A stretch of DNA of 64,000 nucleotides, taken from contig CBDUBH010000003.1 in NCBI GenBank assembly GCA_965365345.1, positions 7,048 through 71,047 on the forward strand, given 5' to 3'. Below, one piece after another: positions 25,182-34,337 of this stretch. The stretch comes from CBDUBH01 sp965365345 (GTDB lineage Bacteria > Bacteroidota > Ignavibacteria > Ignavibacteriales > SURF-24). Made by a program: the position numbers and the translations under genes. The notes beneath the pieces are model-generated. The model ran no database searches. It was given only the letters and a program-made list of their open reading frames with translations, and was not told the DNA's origin. The stretch's first letter is position 1; every line of letters starts with the position of its first letter.

Positions 25182-25478
25182 TTACATCGGTTTAATTTCA
25201 CCGGTTTCTTCAATCAGAACTTTGTATCCTTCAATTTCATCCGGAATTTCTTTTTGAAGTTCGGGCGTAATTTTTTCTGCCATAACTTTGATGCAGTAGG
25301 TTTTATTATCTTTTAACATTCCTACATAAACTCCGGCAACGCCCGGAATTTCCATCAATTCAGGCGAATGTTTATCAACTACTTCAAAAATTTTATCATC
25401 TTGCATTGTGTTTGAAGAACTTTTTCCGCATGAATTAAGTCCAATTAAAATTGAAAAAAGTATTATATATAATTTCAT
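25182..25478 (-). CDS. Small lipoprotein sharing a domain with the adjacent protease
   Basis: 98 residues. A lipoprotein signal (LYIILFSILIGLNSC, Cys about 17) is followed by one small domain. That domain (IPGVAGVYVGMLKDNKTYCIKV, then EIPDEIEGYKVLIEETGEI) mirrors residues 75-125 of the neighbouring trypsin-like protein (DILGTAVGVDEKGRPAILVYI, then NVPNEIEGVRVIKSYSEPF). The pattern G..VG....(G)...I.V....... (I/V)P.EIEG..V is clear by eye. The two genes are 51 bases apart on the same strand. The small protein may be a stand-alone copy of the protease pro-domain, perhaps an inhibitor or partner; this is inference. Confidence 0.7.
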   Translation of the reverse strand: MKLYIILFSILIGLNSCGKSSSNTMQDDKIFEVVDKHSPELMEIPGVAGVYVGMLKDNKTYCIKVMAEKITPELQKEIPDEIEGYKVLIEETGEIKPM

Positions 25479-25529
25479 AGTTTATAATTCTGCCTGCCGG
25501 AAATTCAGCAGGCATAAAATATTTTTTGA

Positions 25530-26690
25530 TTATTGTCCTACCATTGTTGCGCCGTAAAAACTTAACACTTCACCGATAGGATTTGCAATTGCTGTTGAAC
25601 TGCTTCCTGCAAATAGCAATCCAATTGCTCTGGGATTTGTTGAAACATTTTCAACCATAAGTGAACCGGAATCACCGCCGGCTAAGAATTTTGATCCTCT
25701 GTTTGCAATTACAATTTGTCCGGTAAAAGTTTTAGTGAAAGCTTCTGTTCCAGCACATTCATTTTCATAAGTAACTCTAATTGTTGCGTTAAGTCCGCTT
25801 ACAGAACTTGTTGAAAATCCTGTTGTCCTTCCGGTTTTTTTAACGCCCTGGTTTATGTAAGCAGCAACAATATCTTTAGAAAGTGTTCCGATTCCCAAAA
25901 TAGCACCTGATTCATCAACCATTCCGGGTACAACTTTTGCGATCGCAGCATCAATATTTTCATTTGGCAAAGTTTTTCTGCTTACATCTAAAGTTGCCAC
26001 AACATTTGCATTTGCTGAATTGCAATTAATATCAATTAATCCGGGCTGAATAACAGGATCACCTGTTTGTGCAACTTTATTATTTCCACCGGAGATAATA
26101 TCTGCTGCCAAAACGTGATAATTGCTTAAAATATATTTGCTTGTACCTATTTGGATCAATGAACCTAAAGTTCCGCCACAGCAATATCCGTTTGCATAAT
26201 CATGACCCCAGCCGCCTGAAGTTCCTAGTTTTATTGGCGCATTTTGTTTTGCTTTAGTGTCAATTTTTCCGCCGCCGCCCGGCTTTCCGCCTTTCTGGAA
26301 GAATGCTTTAAATGGTTCCGAGTAACTTTTTATTACCCTAACGCCTTCAATTTCATTTGGAACATTTGCAGATACTTTTGATAATTTCATGCTTTTATTA
26401 TTGATGTAAACTAAAATTGCAGGGCGGCCTTTTTCATCGACACCTACAGCAGTTCCTAAAATATCGCTTTCTTCCATTAATTTTGCAGTGTGTTTTTCCT
26501 GCTTTTCAATTGCGTTTTTAACTGCAGGATTGTCTTTTCCCAAAAGAACTAATTGCGAAGGATTTACCGAATCAGAAGGATTTTGAGTTTGTTCTGTACA
26601 ACCGTTAATAAAAACAAAAGAGACGATCAAAAATAAAGAAATGATGCCAATAAGTTTTGGCAATTTTGCGGAATGGGAGCTTTTTTTCAT
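25530..26690 (-). CDS. Trypsin-like serine protease lipoprotein with N-terminal accessory domain
   Basis: 386 residues. A lipoprotein-type signal (IIGISLFLIVSFVFINGC) is followed by a small accessory domain (about 75-125) and then a chymotrypsin-fold protease. The triad can be read: His in YILSNYHVLAAD (about 193), Asp in NENIDAAIAKVVPG (about 245) and Ser in FLAGGDSGSLMVEN (about 342). Glycine-rich linker GGKPGGGGKID sits between the two domains. It is expected on the outer face of a membrane. It resembles the Nal1-like bacterial trypsin group in layout, but the substrate is unknown. It precedes the small lipoprotein gene that carries the same accessory domain. Confidence 0.8.
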   Translation of the reverse strand: MKKSSHSAKLPKLIGIISLFLIVSFVFINGCTEQTQNPSDSVNPSQLVLLGKDNPAVKNAIEKQEKHTAKLMEESDILGTAVGVDEKGRPAILVYINNKSMKLSKVSANVPNEIEGVRVIKSYSEPFKAFFQKGGKPGGGGKIDTKAKQNAPIKLGTSGGWGHDYANGYCCGGTLGSLIQIGTSKYILSNYHVLAADIISGGNNKVAQTGDPVIQPGLIDINCNSANANVVATLDVSRKTLPNENIDAAIAKVVPGMVDESGAILGIGTLSKDIVAAYINQGVKKTGRTTGFSTSSVSGLNATIRVTYENECAGTEAFTKTFTGQIVIANRGSKFLAGGDSGSLMVENVSTNPRAIGLLFAGSSSTAIANPIGEVLSFYGATMVGQ

Positions 26691-26846
26691 AAAGCATTCT
26701 CCAATTAAAGTTTGAGTTAAATATTAATTAACTTAACCCGAGCAGGAAAGCGAATACAAAAATTTCCGGACAATATATCTAAAGATGATGGGTATAAGTG
26801 ATAGTTACGAATTTTTGCAAACTTAATCAATAAATAAAATAAAAAA

Positions 26847-26866
26847 GGCGCAAAAAAATTTGCGCC
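26847..26866 (-). terminator. Terminator of the S46 peptidase gene
   Basis: GGCGCAAA and TTTGCGCC pair around AAAA; on the minus strand the stem is followed by TTTTTTATTTTATTTATT. It lies 57 bases after the peptidase stop codon. Confidence 0.85.
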
Positions 26867-26922
26867 CACATTTTAATGCCTGTAATTTTTGTAAATTATT
26901 TCCGGCAATTTATTTTATCTCT

Positions 26923-29109
26923 TTATAAATTGATCTTCATTTCTTTTAATAGAAAATCAGCGCCGCCTATTTTTTGAGTTACCCATAAAACATAGCGGAT
27001 ATCAACACCGATAGATCTGCTGTAATCTTCGCTCCAGGCGTAATCATTAATTGTTGCTTCGTAAGCTCTGTCAAAATTTACTCCAATAAGTTCACCGTAA
27101 GCGTTCAAAATCGGACTGCCGGAATTTCCGCCGGTTGTATCCATATTATAAAGAATTGCAACTGGAAGTCCGCCGGCTTTCTTACTGTAAAATTTTCCGA
27201 AATCTTTTTTGTTAAAAAGTTCAACAAGTTTTTCGTAAACTTTGTAATCTCCGCCCTGGTAACTTTTTTCTATAATTCCTTCAAGCGTGGTTACCGGTTT
27301 GTAATAAACCGCATCAACCGGGGAGTAACCTTTTACGTAACCGAAAGTTAAACGCAAAGTGCTGTTTGCATCGGGAACGAATGATTGTTTTTTGTACAAT
27401 CTTTTTACTTCGATCAATTGTGCAGAAAGTTCATCAAGTGTTCCTTCAATTTTCTTTCTTTCATTTTCTAAAGATTTTTCCTGCTTCAAAATTCCGTTAG
27501 CCAAACTTATTAAAGGATTATTTAAAGCAAGAATTTCATCTTTTGATTTTGTTAGAAGTTCTTTAAAATATTCCGGATCTGCAATTTTATTATTTTCAAC
27601 AGCAGAGTTCACAAAATTTCTGATCTCTTTTTCGGTACTGTATTTATTGCTCAACTCTTCAATTGCCTGAACATTTGAATTTTCGGGAAGATCTTTTGCA
27701 TCAATTATCATTTTTGCTAAAAGTTCTTTATCAGCTTTTTCGCTGTATCTGTTATACAAAAGTTCAGCGCTTTTTACGGTTTTTGGAACCTGATTTTTTA
27801 TATGATCTTCTTTTTTATCGCCTTTCAATGTATCTAATTTTTCTGCGTTCTTAAGAACAATTTCGGCTGCTCTTAATAAAGTTGATGCTCTGAAAATTTG
27901 ACTAAGCCAAAGATCTCTTTTCGCATTTTTGAATAATTTTGAATAAACTTGATTTGTCTGCTCGAACAAATTTCCGTATTCTGATTTTAAATTTTTATCG
28001 GCATCAATAAATTTTTGAATTTCTCTTTCTTCATTTTTTTTATTTTCTACTAATGAAAGTTCGCGCAAACCTTTCAATTTTCCTTTATAATTTTTCGTAA
28101 CGTTAGCCAGACTTTTAATTCTTGAAGCCAATTTTACATTTTCTTCAGGATCTTGCTTGCTTAATTCTTTCATAAAATCAATTTGATAATCATAAAGATC
28201 CGAAATATACGGCAATTGATATTTTTCCTGAAACTCTAAAAATGCCGCCGGTTTATGTCTGAAAGTTCTTCCCGGATAACCCAAAATAAAAAGGAAGTCC
28301 CCTTCTTCAGCGCCGTTCGGATTTACTTTCAAGAATTTTTTCGGTTTGTAAGGAACATTATCTTTTGAAAATTCAGCGGGTTTTCCATCTTTTGAAACAT
28401 AAGCACGCATAAATGAAAAATCACCTGTATGTCTCGGCCAAACCCAGTTGTCGCTTTCGCCGCCAAATTCGCCGATAGTTCTTGGAGGAACATAAACAAT
28501 TCTTACATCTTTTATAACTTTATATCTGAAAAGAACGTAAGTTTTTCCTTCAAACATTTCAGAAACTTGTGCCTGGATTGTTGAATCTTTTTTTTCGGCT
28601 GATTTTTCAATTTCTTTAATTTTCGCTTCTATTTTTTTTGTTCTTTCTGCGGGATCTTTAATTTCTTTAACCGAATTTAAAATTTCATCAGAAACATCAT
28701 CATAAGAATCCGTAATTCTGCAAATTGTTCCTTTTGCTTCAATTTCTTCTTCGTGTGTATTTGCTTTAAATCCCTTTTCAATATAATCGTTTTCAACTGT
28801 GCTTGCCGCTTGAAGCGCACCAAAGACACAATGATGATTTGTAATTATCAATCCATCTTCAGAAACAAATGAACCGGTGCAGCCGCCGACATTTACAAGC
28901 GCATCAACAAGACTGATTCCATCGGGATTATAAACATCTTTAACGTCAATTTTAAGTCCGGCATCTTTTAAATTGACTTTGTGAATTTCGCTAAGCGGAT
29001 ACATTCCTTCTTCCAAAACGGGCGCGGCAAATGCTAAAAGCATAAAGCCAAAAATTGCGATAAAAGAACTTATAACTTTTTTTCGCGTAAACTTTTTAAA
29101 AATTCTCAT
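26923..29109 (-). CDS. S46 family dipeptidyl-peptidase, DPP11-like (Asp/Glu-specific)
   Basis: 728 residues with a signal/anchor segment (ISSFIAIFGFMLLAFAAP), followed by EEGMYPLSEI as in all S46 enzymes. The catalytic His is in DGLIITNHHCVFGALQ (about residue 92) and the Ser in MDTTGGNSGSPILNAYG (about 663). Eighteen residues after that Ser the chain reads NFDR: in the P. gingivalis enzymes this position is Arg673 in DPP11 (acidic P1 specificity) and Gly in DPP7, so acidic specificity is predicted. It releases dipeptides from oligopeptides in the periplasm, fitting amino-acid or peptide feeding. GAGGA precedes the ATG. Confidence 0.92.
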   Translation of the reverse strand: MRIFKKFTRKKVISSFIAIFGFMLLAFAAPVLEEGMYPLSEIHKVNLKDAGLKIDVKDVYNPDGISLVDALVNVGGCTGSFVSEDGLIITNHHCVFGALQAASTVENDYIEKGFKANTHEEEIEAKGTICRITDSYDDVSDEILNSVKEIKDPAERTKKIEAKIKEIEKSAEKKDSTIQAQVSEMFEGKTYVLFRYKVIKDVRIVYVPPRTIGEFGGESDNWVWPRHTGDFSFMRAYVSKDGKPAEFSKDNVPYKPKKFLKVNPNGAEEGDFLFILGYPGRTFRHKPAAFLEFQEKYQLPYISDLYDYQIDFMKELSKQDPEENVKLASRIKSLANVTKNYKGKLKGLRELSLVENKKNEEREIQKFIDADKNLKSEYGNLFEQTNQVYSKLFKNAKRDLWLSQIFRASTLLRAAEIVLKNAEKLDTLKGDKKEDHIKNQVPKTVKSAELLYNRYSEKADKELLAKMIIDAKDLPENSNVQAIEELSNKYSTEKEIRNFVNSAVENNKIADPEYFKELLTKSKDEILALNNPLISLANGILKQEKSLENERKKIEGTLDELSAQLIEVKRLYKKQSFVPDANSTLRLTFGYVKGYSPVDAVYYKPVTTLEGIIEKSYQGGDYKVYEKLVELFNKKDFGKFYSKKAGGLPVAILYNMDTTGGNSGSPILNAYGELIGVNFDRAYEATINDYAWSEDYSRSIGVDIRYVLWVTQKIGGADFLLKEMKINL

Positions 29110-29306
29110 TAGATCCTCATTAATTTGAACATTTCAGTTAACCGGCAAAATCCGGAAATTTCATTTTAGAATATATTCCTTATTAAAAAGAATTTCAAAT
29201 TTAATAGCATTTTTTCGTTATCCGGAATTTATTTTTAAAATATTTGGAACTTAAAGAAATTTTTATAAGTTTATTAAATATTAGACAAATTTTATACAAG
29301 ATTAAA

Positions 29307-30788
29307 ATGAAAAAGATAATTATCATCGGTTCGGGACTTGGCGGAATTTCCACAGCTTTGCGTTTGGCAGCAAAAGGAAATGATGTTACAATTCTGGAAA
29401 AACATAATTCGCCCGGTGGAAGGCTGAATCAAATTTCAATGGAAGGATTTAAGTTTGATCTTGGTCCTTCTTTTATGAGCATGACTTACGAACTCGATGA
29501 ATTATTTACAAGCATAGGCGAAAAAAATCCTTTGAAATTAACCGAACTTGAACCTTTATATCAAGTTTTCTTTGAAGGTAGAAAAGAGCCGTTCAAAATT
29601 TACAAAGACCTTGAAAAACTTGAACAAGAGTTCAAAAACATTGAACCAAATTTAGCTGCAAAAGCCGAAAAATATTTACAACGTGCAGGAAATTTTTTCC
29701 ACGATACGGAAGATAAAGTCGTAAAATCAAATTTCAAAAATAAATTTGAATATATTTTGAAACTTACAACAGTTCCGATGAAACATCTTCCTTATCTTTT
29801 CAAAAATATGTGGAGCGAAGTTGAAAAAACTTTTTCTTCTGAAGAGATCAGAATTATTTTTTCGCTTGTTGCTTTCTTTTTAGGTTCAACTCCGTTTCAA
29901 ACTCCTTCAATTTATTCGCTGCTAAATTATACAGAAATGCGACACAACGGATATTGGAAGATTGAAGGCGGAATGTATAAACTTGTTGAAGAGTTAATGA
30001 TCCTCCTAAATAAATATAATGTAAAAATTCATTATGATACTGAAATTGTTAATGTAAATTCACACAACGGAAGCGTTGAAAGTTTTGTTGATCAAAAAGG
30101 AAATTTGTGGCAAGCTGATATTTTTATTTCAAATTCGGATGCGGCTTCTTTCCGCGGACAAATTCTGAACAGAAAAAATTTCACTGAAGAAAAATTAGAT
30201 AAAATGGAATGGACTTTAGCTCCGTTCACAATCTACCTTGGAGTAAAAGGTGAAATTCCTAATTTGGAATTGCATAATTATTTTCTCGGTAAAAATTTCA
30301 AAGATTACGCAAGCAAAATCTTTACATCTTCGGTAACGCCTAACAATCCTTATTATTACGTGAATGTTTCAACTAAATCTTATAAAGAATGCGCTCCTGA
30401 AGGCTGCGAAAATATCTTTATTCTTTGTCCTGTGCCTGATTTGCGCTACAAAAAAGTTTGGAGCGATAAGGAAGATTTTGCGGAAATTATCATTAAGGAT
30501 TTGTCGAATAGAATTGATTTTAATCTTGCAAAAAATACATTGGTAAAAAAGGTACTTGCTCCCGATGATTGGGCAAAAACTTTAAATTTATATAAAGGAT
30601 CGGGATTAGGACTTGCGCACGGAATTATGCAAGTCGGCGCTTTCAGACCAAAAAATAAAGATGAAAAATTCAATAATCTTTATTATGTAGGCGCATCAAC
30701 AACTCCGGGGACCGGACTTCCGATGGTAATAATAAGTTCGCGATTAGTAACAGAAAGGCTAGAGGAAGATTATGCAACTTTATCATGA
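29307..30788 (+). CDS. crtI: Phytoene desaturase, CrtI family
   Basis: 493 residues from ATG 29307; a TTG at 29244 would add 21 residues before the FAD motif and is rejected. The dinucleotide fold is KKIIIIGSGLGGISTALRL with ILEKHNSPGGRLNQI, and the C-terminal FAD signature is YYVGASTTPGTGLPMVIIS. The latter matches phytoene desaturases of the FCB group more than later-acting desaturases. It converts phytoene to lycopene in the membrane. It is the first gene of the operon; its last 17 bases overlap crtB. No regulator is encoded nearby. Confidence 0.9.
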   Translation: MKKIIIIGSGLGGISTALRLAAKGNDVTILEKHNSPGGRLNQISMEGFKFDLGPSFMSMTYELDELFTSIGEKNPLKLTELEPLYQVFFEGRKEPFKIYKDLEKLEQEFKNIEPNLAAKAEKYLQRAGNFFHDTEDKVVKSNFKNKFEYILKLTTVPMKHLPYLFKNMWSEVEKTFSSEEIRIIFSLVAFFLGSTPFQTPSIYSLLNYTEMRHNGYWKIEGGMYKLVEELMILLNKYNVKIHYDTEIVNVNSHNGSVESFVDQKGNLWQADIFISNSDAASFRGQILNRKNFTEEKLDKMEWTLAPFTIYLGVKGEIPNLELHNYFLGKNFKDYASKIFTSSVTPNNPYYYVNVSTKSYKECAPEGCENIFILCPVPDLRYKKVWSDKEDFAEIIIKDLSNRIDFNLAKNTLVKKVLAPDDWAKTLNLYKGSGLGLAHGIMQVGAFRPKNKDEKFNNLYYVGASTTPGTGLPMVIISSRLVTERLEEDYATLS

Positions 30789-31692
30789 TACAAGTTTTAA
30801 GATAAGCCAAATCATAACTAAAAGTTACAGCACTTCTTTTAGTCTTGGCATAAAAGTTTTTTCTGATGAATACAAAGATGGAATTTACGGAATTTATGGA
30901 TTTGTTCGGCTCGCCGATGAAGTTGTTGATAGCTTTCACGGGTTTGATAAACAAACTTTATTAAGTAATTTACGTTTTGATACTTATTACGCAATTCAAA
31001 ATAAAATTTCTACAAATCCTGTTTTGCATTCGTTTCAGCAAGTAGTAAATAAATACAATATCGGTAAAGAATTGATTGATGCTTTTTTGGATAGTATGGA
31101 AATGGATCTGCATTATTCATCTTACAGAAGAGATCTTTACGATCAATATATTTACGGCTCTGCTGAATCTGTAGGATTGATGTGCCTGCACGTTTTTTGC
31201 AACGGCGATAAAAGAATGTATAATCATTTAGTTGAGCCCGCACGAAAATTAGGTTCTGCATTTCAAAAAATTAATTTTCTGCGTGATATAAAAAGTGATA
31301 TTGAAGAACGCGGCAGAATTTATTTACCGGGAATTGATAATTTGAATTTGATAAACAATGAAAGCAAACAGAAGCTTGTAAAAGAAGCCGAAGCGGAATT
31401 TGATGAAGCATTAAACGGAATAATTCAACTTCCTGAAGGTGTAAGATTGGGAGTTTATCTTGCTTATTCTTATTACCTGACACTTTTGCAAAAAGTTAAA
31501 AGATCAAGTGTTGAAGAATTATTGGAAAAAAGAATAAGAATAAATAATTTCAGCAAAGTACTGATTTTATTGAAATGTATGATGAAAGTTAAATTCTTGA
31601 AAGAAAGGAAATTGAAAATCGATTATGATAAAAATGATATTAATGTTTCTGCTGGTTACGCCGTTACTGATAATAAAGGCGGAAAATCTTAA
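30772..31692 (+). CDS. crtB: Phytoene synthase
   Basis: 306 residues of the squalene/phytoene synthase family. Both Asp-rich regions are present: YGFVRLADEVVDSFH near residue 43 (DxxxD-type) and AFQKINFLRDIKSDIEERGRIYLP near 165 (DxxxD with the LRD signature). YSTSFSLGIKVF at residue 17 is the usual S(F/Y) substrate segment. It condenses two GGPP to phytoene. It overlaps crtI by 17 bases and the next ORF by 68. Confidence 0.93.
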   Translation: MQLYHDTSFKISQIITKSYSTSFSLGIKVFSDEYKDGIYGIYGFVRLADEVVDSFHGFDKQTLLSNLRFDTYYAIQNKISTNPVLHSFQQVVNKYNIGKELIDAFLDSMEMDLHYSSYRRDLYDQYIYGSAESVGLMCLHVFCNGDKRMYNHLVEPARKLGSAFQKINFLRDIKSDIEERGRIYLPGIDNLNLINNESKQKLVKEAEAEFDEALNGIIQLPEGVRLGVYLAYSYYLTLLQKVKRSSVEELLEKRIRINNFSKVLILLKCMMKVKFLKERKLKIDYDKNDINVSAGYAVTDNKGGKS

Positions 31693-32197
31693 TTTAAAAG
31701 ATAAAGCAAAATTAAATTTTATAAGAAATAAATTTTACGAAGCGGTAGAAAGTAAACAATCAACCAATGAATTAATAAATTATATAAAAGAAAATTTTAC
31801 TGATGATGAAGGAAAATATCCAGCAAATATCCTGGCTTATACAGGAGCGCTGGAAACACTAAAAGCCAAACACGCATTTGATCCTTATTCAAAATTCAAA
31901 TTCGTAATTTCGGGAGTAAAGAAATTGAACAAAGCGGTTGAAATTTTACCGGATGATCTCGAAACTAGATTTTTAAGATTTGCGGTTTTGCATAATATTC
32001 CCGGTGTTTTCGGTGTTTCTGATGAACGGAATGAAGATAAAAATATTATTTACGAACTTTTGTTAGAAAAAGATTATTCAAATGTAAGTGCTGATTTGCA
32101 AAAAGGAATCATTGAATTTATGATCGAAAGTGAAAGACTTCATTCAGATCAAAATGATCAATTAATAAATTTATTATCATTATATTCACAAAGATGA
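31625..32197 (+). CDS. Secreted protein of unknown function in the carotenoid operon
   Basis: 190 residues with a signal peptide (MIKMILMFLLVTPLLIIKA) and an all-helical mature part; a segment reads ETRFLRFAVLHNIPGVFGVSDER. It has no cysteine cluster, no membrane helix after the signal and no catalytic motif I know. The signal peptide is encoded inside the end of crtB, a 68-base overlap in a different frame, and its TGA overlaps the ATG of the cyclase gene. Its place between synthase and cyclase suggests a role tied to carotenoid export, envelope placement or cyclase assembly. That is inference from position only. Confidence 0.7.
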   Translation: MIKMILMFLLVTPLLIIKAENLNLKDKAKLNFIRNKFYEAVESKQSTNELINYIKENFTDDEGKYPANILAYTGALETLKAKHAFDPYSKFKFVISGVKKLNKAVEILPDDLETRFLRFAVLHNIPGVFGVSDERNEDKNIIYELLLEKDYSNVSADLQKGIIEFMIESERLHSDQNDQLINLLSLYSQR

Positions 32198-32880
32198 GCA
32201 AATATTTACTGATTAACATTCTGATAATTATTGTTCCGTTAATTTTATCTTTTGAAAAAAATATTAAATATTATAAAAATTTTCTTCCGCTGTTTCTTTC
32301 AATAATAATTGTTTCAACTGTCTTTATTATTTGGGATGCGATCGCTGCTTCGCGCGGTGATTGGGGATTTAACGAGAAATATATTTTGGGAATTGAATTT
32401 TTCGGACTTCCACTGGAAGAAATTCTTTTTTTTATAACCGTTCCATACAGCACAATTTTCATTTACGAAACATTGAAATTTTATTTAAATGAAAAGCATT
32501 ACAATTTCAGTAAATATTTTTTCTTTATTCCGGTTGTGGTTTTCATTATTGCAGCTATAATTTTCAGTAATCAATATTATACTTTCACGGTATTAATTTT
32601 TTGCGCATTCTTTTTATTGGCTGCAATAATATTTAATGAATCACTTTTACGTTCAAATATTTTTTGGCTTTACGTTTTAATTACATATGTTCCGTTTTTA
32701 CTTGTAAATTATTTTTTAACTGCACTTCCCGTAGTTTGGTATAATCCAAATGCATTTTCGGGGAACAGATTTTTAACAATTCCATTTGAAGATTTTTTCT
32801 ATTCGTTTTCATTGTTGTCTTTTTATTTATTCTTTTATCTGATTTTCAAAAAATGGCTAAACGAAAAAAAGTCGCTGTAA
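32194..32880 (+). CDS. crtYcd: Lycopene cyclase, CrtYcd-type membrane protein
   Basis: 228 residues, six to seven hydrophobic helices. The two-fold repeat of the heterodimer-type cyclases is visible: first unit WDAIAASRGDWGFNEKY with FFGLPLEEILFFITVPY, second unit WYNPNAFSGNRFLTIPFEDFFYSF. The (G/I)xPxE(E/D)xxF signature with acidic pair recurs in both halves, so the two Actinobacteria-type subunits are fused here. It makes beta rings from lycopene; one-ended cyclisation to gamma-carotene is suggested by the CruF and glycosyltransferase genes. It starts inside the previous stop codon (ATGA) and overlaps the next gene by 28 bases. Confidence 0.88.
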   Translation: MSKYLLINILIIIVPLILSFEKNIKYYKNFLPLFLSIIIVSTVFIIWDAIAASRGDWGFNEKYILGIEFFGLPLEEILFFITVPYSTIFIYETLKFYLNEKHYNFSKYFFFIPVVVFIIAAIIFSNQYYTFTVLIFCAFFLLAAIIFNESLLRSNIFWLYVLITYVPFLLVNYFLTALPVVWYNPNAFSGNRFLTIPFEDFFYSFSLLSFYLFFYLIFKKWLNEKKSL

Positions 32881-34337
32881 TAGGTGCGGGATTAGGAGGA
32901 ATTTCTGCTGCGTTAAGATTATCTCAACATAAATTTGATGTTACAGTATTCGAGCAAAATTCAACTCCCGGCGGAAAAGCAAATGTTATCTGCAAAAACG
33001 GATTCAGATTTGATACTGGTCCATCCCTTTTAACAATGCCTTTTGTCATCCAAGATTTATTTGAATATATAAATGAAGATATTTCAAAATATTTTACTGT
33101 AAAAAAGCTTGATGTGCTTTGTAAATATTTTTATCCTGATGGAAAAATAATTAATGCGTATTCCGATCTGCAAAAATTCAAAAATGAAATCGATAATAAA
33201 ACATCAGTTAAAGCAAATTCAATTGATAAATATTTTGCTTATTCAAAAAATATTTATGATCTGACCGCAGAATTATTTTTAATGAAAAGTTTTTCAGAAC
33301 CGGCAACTTTTCTAAATTCATCAGCGCTTAAAACTTTACTAAACATCAATAAAATCGACCCTTTCAGAACTGTTCATCAGGCAAATCAATCATTTTTTAC
33401 TGATGATAAAATGATTCAGTTATTCGATAGATATGCAACTTATAACGGTTCTAATCCATTTATAGCACCGGCAACTTTAAACATAATTCCTTACGTTGAA
33501 TTTATTTTAGGCGGATTTATTATTGAAGAAGGAATTTATGCACTCCCGAATTCTCTTTATCAGATCGCTGAAAATAAAGGAGTAAAATTCAATTTTAATT
33601 CAAAAGTCGAAAAAATCATTTTTGAAAATAGTTTTGTAAAAGGAATTTCTACAAACGGTAAATTTCATAATTTCGATCTAGTAATTTCAAATGCTGATGT
33701 AAACAATACTTATAAATATTTATTGAACGAAGCTGATTCACCCGGAAATATAATTAACGAAGAAAATCTTTCAACTTCCGCAATAGTATTTTATTGGGGT
33801 GTAAAAATCAAAAGCGATTTGGAAATTCATAATATTTTATTTTCGGAAAATTATAAAAAAGAATTTGATGAGATTTTTATTGAAAAGAATATTCCACTTG
33901 ATCCAACAATTTATATTTACATTTCCTCTAAATTCAAAAAAGAAGATGCACCTGAAAATTGTGAAAACTGGTTTGTGATGATAAATTCTCCGTTTAGAAA
34001 TTTTGAAGACCAAGAAAATGAAATTAATCGTATAAGAGAAAGAATCATCAATAAAATCAACACTTTCCTGCAGATTGATATTTCCGGAAAAATTATTTTT
34101 GAAGGTATTTTAACTCCCGATAAACTTGAAAAGCAAACCGGAAGTTACAAAGGAAGCATTTACGGAATTTCATCCAACAATAAAAAAGCAGCATTTTTAA
34201 GACAGCAAAACAAGTCACGAAAATATAAAGGTCTATATTTTACAGGCGGAAGCGCACATCCCGGCGGCGGAATTCCATTGGTTTTGCTTTCCGGAAAAAT
34301 AACATCTGAATTAATTTTAAAATACGAAAATGATTAA
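32853..34337 (+). CDS. CrtI-family desaturase, probable carotenoid 3',4'-desaturase (CrtD-like)
   Basis: 494 residues. The FAD fold is KKVAVIGAGLGGISAALRL with VFEQNSTPGGKANVI, and the C-terminal signature is LYFTGGSAHPGGGIPLVLLSGK. HPGGGIPLVLLSGK differs from the upstream CrtI (TTPGTGLPMVIIS) and resembles CrtD-type enzymes, which desaturate the 3',4' bond of hydroxylated psi ends. It is paralogous to the first gene of the operon. An alternative is a second lycopene-forming desaturase. It overlaps the cyclase gene by 28 bases and the acyltransferase gene by eight. Confidence 0.8.
   Translation: MAKRKKVAVIGAGLGGISAALRLSQHKFDVTVFEQNSTPGGKANVICKNGFRFDTGPSLLTMPFVIQDLFEYINEDISKYFTVKKLDVLCKYFYPDGKIINAYSDLQKFKNEIDNKTSVKANSIDKYFAYSKNIYDLTAELFLMKSFSEPATFLNSSALKTLLNINKIDPFRTVHQANQSFFTDDKMIQLFDRYATYNGSNPFIAPATLNIIPYVEFILGGFIIEEGIYALPNSLYQIAENKGVKFNFNSKVEKIIFENSFVKGISTNGKFHNFDLVISNADVNNTYKYLLNEADSPGNIINEENLSTSAIVFYWGVKIKSDLEIHNILFSENYKKEFDEIFIEKNIPLDPTIYIYISSKFKKEDAPENCENWFVMINSPFRNFEDQENEINRIRERIINKINTFLQIDISGKIIFEGILTPDKLEKQTGSYKGSIYGISSNNKKAAFLRQQNKSRKYKGLYFTGGSAHPGGGIPLVLLSGKITSELILKYEND

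Noticed and set aside
29244..29306. N-terminal extension of CrtI from TTG 29244
   Set aside because: The extra 21 residues precede the FAD-binding fold, which normally starts at the N-terminus; ATG 29307 fits.
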